Assembly: GCA_034189035.1 (NCBI GenBank)
Contig: JAXHVA010000007.1
Coordinates: forward strand, 17,609-81,608
Reading direction: 5' to 3'
Length of the DNA stretch: 64,000 bases
From: JAUXFK01 sp034189035
Lineage (GTDB): Bacteria; Desulfobacterota; UBA8473
Shown: one piece after another, positions 60,876 through 64,000 of the stretch
Layout of the letters: every line of letters begins with the position of its first letter
How positions within the stretch are numbered: the first letter of the stretch is position 1
Program-made: the position numbers and the translations under genes
The notes under the pieces: model-generated
Told to the model about the DNA's origin: nothing
Database searches by the model: none
What the model saw: the letters and a program-made list of their open reading frames with translations, nothing else

Positions 60876-61775
60876 TCACAACCTATTGATATCGATCAGT
60901 GCCTTTTTTACCTTTTCTCTGTTTTCGGGTTGTAACTCAACCAAAGGCAACCTCAGCCTTCCGCTAGGAAGACCCATTATATTCAATGCTGCCTTTACTG
61001 GTGCTGGATTCGATTCTATAAAAAGGGCTTTAACCAATGGGAGGGTTCGATAATGTATATCCCTTGCTTTTTCATAATCTCCATCTTTTATCAAATTACA
61101 CATAGTGGCATATTCTTTTCCAATAACATTTCCTACTGCGCATATAACACCATCTCCCCCAAGACACATCATTGGGTAAGTCAGTGCATCTTCGCCAGAG
61201 AGAACAAAGAACTTCTTCGGATTATCTTTGGTAGATCTTATTATCTCCATGGTCTGGGTTATATTCCCACTGGCATCTTTAATCCCTATAATATTATCAA
61301 TCTTCGAGAGTTGAATTATAGTTTGAGGCTCTATATTCCTGCCTGTCCTAGAGGGAATATTGTATATAAAAAGCGGTATATTCGTATTTTTAGCAATTGT
61401 CTCAAAGTGACGAAGGAGTCCATTTTGGGTTGGCCGATTGTAGTAAGGACCGACCTGAAGACTTGCATCAGCTCCAATATCCTCAGCATGTTTTGTCATT
61501 TCAATAGCTTCTTGCGTACTATTTGATCCTGTTCCAGCGATTATTGGAACCCTTCCATTTACTTCTTTTATAACAATCTCAATTACTCTATTGTGCTCCT
61601 CATGTGAAAGAGTAGGCGATTCACCCGTGGTTCCACAAGGTACTATTCCGTGTACTCCCTCTTTTTCAATCAAGTGGTTTACCAGCTTTATTAACCCAGT
61701 TTCGTCTATTGAATAATCATCTTTAAAAGGAGTAATGATAGGTATATGACAGCCACTAAAGTCTTTCTGGTTCAT
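60876..61775 (-). CDS. dapA: 4-hydroxy-tetrahydrodipicolinate synthase (DapA)
   Basis: Condenses pyruvate with aspartate semialdehyde in lysine and diaminopimelate synthesis. The 299-residue protein begins MNQKDFSGCHIPIITPFKDD; AAGGAGG is 9-15 bases upstream of this ATG, so I prefer it to an ATG 24 bases earlier. Motifs are PCGTTGESPTLSHEEH, IAGTGSNSTQEAI, LFIYNIPSRTGRNI with the proton-relay Tyr, and IIGIKDASGNI with the Schiff-base Lys. Length is normal for DapA, and the C-terminal region is complete. Confidence 0.94.
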   Translation of the reverse strand: MNQKDFSGCHIPIITPFKDDYSIDETGLIKLVNHLIEKEGVHGIVPCGTTGESPTLSHEEHNRVIEIVIKEVNGRVPIIAGTGSNSTQEAIEMTKHAEDIGADASLQVGPYYNRPTQNGLLRHFETIAKNTNIPLFIYNIPSRTGRNIEPQTIIQLSKIDNIIGIKDASGNITQTMEIIRSTKDNPKKFFVLSGEDALTYPMMCLGGDGVICAVGNVIGKEYATMCNLIKDGDYEKARDIHYRTLPLVKALFIESNPAPVKAALNIMGLPSGRLRLPLVELQPENREKVKKALIDINRL

Positions 61776-61930
61776 GATGATTGCCTCCTTTTTCTTCATA
61801 TAAATTAATTAAATATGGAGAACTGCGTTTTTATAAGTAGTCTCTATCGGAGTATGTTAAAGTATATTAACATTTGGCGCTTCAAAGGAGAGTATTGTGA
61901 ATTAAAATTCGGTTTTAAAGTAGAAAAGAT

Positions 61931-61964
61931 AAAAGCCATGAGTTTTTTACTGCCCATGGCTTTT
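61931..61964. terminator. Hairpin with flanking T/A runs
   Basis: AAAAGCCATG at 61931-61940 and CATGGCTTTT at 61955-61964 pair perfectly around a 14-base loop, with a T-rich tail on the plus strand. It looks like an intrinsic terminator, possibly usable in both directions, but no gene ends nearby, so it may be left over from lost DNA. Confidence 0.45.
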
Positions 61965-62332
61965 GATTTTTTCTTTTTATTAATTATCTCAAGACAATGG
62001 GCTTTTAAAATGTGTCGTTGTTTTACTTTATAGACTTCTTTTTGGGAATAAACATTATTTATATATTTTAACCTCCCTGATTCCCACTGTCTTTTCATTA
62101 TACATTTATCAAAAGAAATTCTTTTTGTCAATACATTATTCCACTGAGACTAGGATAAATCTGTTCTCATGTCTTAAGGCGCTGGCACAAGAGTTTTTAG
62201 TCATACTCAAAGAGTCAAATAATACCACGGGTATATTGGAAGGATGTCAGTGAGGAAGGGTTAGAAGCCAGCTGTTATTGCTCACCGATTATGCTAAGAA
62301 TTAATGGCCCAAATCGAAGGCGAGGATTCACT

Positions 62333-62416
62333 TTGATACTCGTTGATGCAAATACTCTTTTGTATGCAGAAGACTCGTTTCATCTTCGCTCGTTTTCCCA
62401 GGTTGAAGTGAAGTGA
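62333..62416 (+). pseudogene. PIN-domain toxin remnant 1 (N-terminal piece)
   Basis: From a TTG, the frame reads LILVDANTLLYAEDSFHLRS before a stop at 62414. ILVDANTLLYA with its acidic Asp matches the N-terminus of VapC PIN-domain RNases. The remainder of the domain was not found, so it is a truncated relic. It lies in the gene-poor region 61776-62785. An 87-residue open frame at 62413-62676 (ending KKTFVDTLLSMVA) follows that I do not recognise and cannot support as a gene. Confidence 0.45.
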
Positions 62417-62785
62417 CCCTTTTTCCCTGCCAAAATAGACGAACTCTACCAGGTAAATTTAGAAATTTAGAGGAATGCCCCCCTTTATTCCTTCGGCTGA
62501 AAAACGCCCCGGAATGCCTCTATAAAGTCAGAAGACGTAACATTTTCGCATTATCGGACCTGAGGCACATCATTGCCAAGGTCCCCCTGAGTGATGATTT
62601 TGATAATGTTTGCCGCAATCACCCCAAATACCTGAAAAAAACATTCGTCGACACCCTTTTGTCAATGGTCGCTTGAATATGAAATGCTCAATTTCGGTGA
62701 AACTTCAGTAGATTATATTTTTCTCAAAAAAAGTTTACACTTTGTAATACATTCGATACCATCTAAGACTAGATGGAGGTAAACT

Positions 62786-62911
62786 ATGAAACAGTCTGTT
62801 ACAATACGTTTTTCACCTAAAAGGCAACGACTATTGAAACTCTTTAAAATACGACATCATATCATCAAGGATTCCGAGGATTTTGAGCTTCCTCTCAGTA
62901 TGACCTTTTAA
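62786..62911 (+). CDS. Small ORF, possible remnant antitoxin
   Basis: A 41-residue frame, MKQSVTIRFSPKRQRLLKLF then an acidic tail ending LPLSMTF. TGGAGG lies 7-12 bases upstream of the ATG. A perfect inverted repeat CCATCTA-AGAC-TAGATGG (62759-62776) overlaps the ribosome binding site, as self-regulatory operators of toxin-antitoxin loci often do. A PIN toxin relic begins 105 bp downstream. It is short for an antitoxin and may be truncated. Confidence 0.4.
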   Translation: MKQSVTIRFSPKRQRLLKLFKIRHHIIKDSEDFELPLSMTF

Positions 62912-63015
62912 TATGAAATTGACTAAAAATTAAAAATAGAGAAGATCTCCGGTTGTATCAAACCATAGGGTGATACGGATGCTGTAAAACGGATACGTTC
63001 TCTGTGAGACATTTA

Positions 63016-63483
63016 ATGATCATTGCTGTAGATTCGAATGCACTGCTGAGTATTCTTACAAAAGACTCACTATACGGACAAGCATCAGCGCTTCTTGAAA
63101 AATATAGCCGTCATGAACTCATTATAAAATGAGTTTATTTATCTTGAACTCGGGATCAACTTTCCGGATATTGGAACACTTCGCACTTCACTTGATATCT
63201 TGGAAATAACCGTATTGAAAGCGATTATGATCAAATCCTCGGCCGTTTTGAACGCATGGATCAAATATCTTAGAAAAAAGAGTTATGTTTATTCGTCCTG
63301 TAAGGAAACCATCACTCAAATCTGCCCTAAGTGCAATGATGTTTTGCCATTCAGGCAAAGAATCCTTACAGATTTCCTTGTCGGCGGATTTGCATTGGAA
63401 AATAGTGACGGGACCTTAACCCAAGATCGTACATACTACAAAAACTATTTTCATCAATTACAGATTCTTGGCTTGAGTCAAGA
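63016..63483 (+). pseudogene. PIN-domain (VapC-like) toxin pseudogene
   Basis: The ATG at 63016 opens MIIAVDSNALLSILTKDSLY, with the PIN-type acidic Asp, and stops after LIIK. One base shift near 63130 resumes with EFIYLELGINFPDIG, and the frame then stays open through WIKYLRKKSYVY, CPKCNDVLPFRQRILTDFLVGGFAL and LTQDRTYYKNYF. The last parts match the Asp-rich C-terminal half of PIN toxins (ILTDFLIGAHA, LLTRDRGYY). The single frameshift makes it a pseudogene. The following 63484-63776 holds a frameshifted frame (GYAAIIIDVVRIDDERIQVN...) that I cannot assign. Confidence 0.6.
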
Positions 63484-63812
63484 TACGGTAAAACCTGGGG
63501 ATCACCTGGCCTGGAGTGGGGTATGCTGCTATCATCATAGATGTGGTTCGGATTGATGATGAACGTATCCAAGTCAATATTGGTGGAAACGATTCGATAA
63601 TTTCTTTCATAGGATTTATACCATTGCCCCCTGAATCATTCAGTATCATTTCCCCATCTACGGCGTCGAATAAAGATATGCCGGTTATTAACCATTGTAT
63701 TGTCCAGACTCTGCGTTCATTTCGTTTAAGGAAACAGCTGAACACTTTGCAGGGGATGTCAACCTCCCATTTTTAGTACCTTACTCATAAGTAAGGTTTC
63801 CTGAATAAATAG

Positions 63813-64000
63813 TCAAAGCCTATTACTGGCAGTTTCATAACCACATGAGGCTTTAAAAAGTTCCTGTTCGAATAGGAAATTCGATTTCAGCTCTTTGAAA
63901 AACAGACGCAAAAAGATGGCTTTCAGCCACTTTTCAAGGTTCATCACGAGGAAGCACAACGCGATGGCCGTTTCGCTTGTGGTGGCCAGCTTCGTCATCA
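63813..64000 (-). mobile_element. Transposase C-terminal fragment (IS1182/IS5-like), running off the window
   Basis: The minus-strand frame entering from the right edge reads KLATTSETAIALCFLVMNLEKWL, the usual C-terminal signature of DUF772/IS1182-type transposases (LCFLxMNLEKW), and stops at 63813. The body of the gene lies beyond the window. No clear terminal inverted repeat was identified between 63776 and 63812. Confidence 0.7.

Noticed and set aside
61815..62131. Overlapping short frames on both strands around the hairpin at 61931
   Set aside because: Their length comes from the AT-rich palindrome; no recognisable motifs or start signals.
1..64000. CRISPR arrays, tRNA and rRNA genes
   Set aside because: No regularly spaced short direct repeats and no tRNA cloverleaf or rRNA segments were noticed on reading; a dedicated scan was not possible.

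Overview
The window reads as chromosome of an anaerobic Gram-negative bacterium, most likely a deltaproteobacterium-type (Desulfobacterota) sulfate reducer or syntroph. The grounds are outer-membrane TonB-dependent receptors, a complete-looking anaerobic (cobalt-early, Cbi-type) cobamide pathway, a periplasmic CbiK of the kind known from Desulfovibrio, an oxygen-sensitive benzimidazole (bza) pathway, and a tungsten-type aldehyde:ferredoxin oxidoreductase. Taxonomy is inference; no rRNA or tRNA gene was seen.

About 45 kb is devoted to corrinoids. 1-9 kb: 3' end of a TonB-dependent receptor, a cobalamin riboswitch with promoter and terminator, then cobO, a small unknown gene, a secreted cbiK and a btuC-btuD-btuF transporter, followed by cbiL and a Gate-domain membrane protein. 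9-26 kb: a second receptor and an unusual envelope module. It holds two secreted BtuF-CbiZ fusion proteins, two secreted, membrane-anchored CobN-family proteins, a DUF2162-like membrane protein, a TolQ/ExbB-like channel protein and a DUF2149-like protein with an ExbD-like Asp in its membrane segment, ending in a cytoplasmic cbiK. 26-45 kb: a second cobalamin riboswitch leads bzaF-bzaC-bzaD (lower ligand) and cbiP-D-ET-F-G-H-A, then cbiC-cbiB-cobD-cobU and cobT-cobS. Only cbiJ and the final phosphatase are not found.

My reading of how these work together: receptors bring corrinoids (or other tetrapyrroles) into the periplasm; BtuF-CbiZ captures them and may cut the nucleotide-loop amide there; the CobN-like proteins, powered through the TolQ/ExbB-like channel rather than ATP, may move the metal or remodel the ring; BtuCD imports the product; the cytoplasmic pathway completes de novo synthesis or rebuilds salvaged rings with a benzimidazole made by Bza enzymes. 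The CobN-DUF2162-ExbB-DUF2149 set resembles the hmuSTUV module of Bacteroidetes haem uptake loci.

45-64 kb is mixed. It has gene-poor stretches, a decayed exbB-exbD-tonB locus, a LysR regulator with a ferredoxin, an aldehyde oxidoreductase with a MoaD-like partner behind an operator-bearing promoter and attenuator leader, panB-panC-panD, a DUF502 protein, a double cyclic-nucleotide-binding protein, and a minus-strand run of dapA, rsmD, coaD and a broken aspartate aminotransferase. The right end holds remnants of PIN-domain toxin loci and the tail of a transposase. A family of imperfect palindromic repeats of about 200-260 bp is scattered between the operons.
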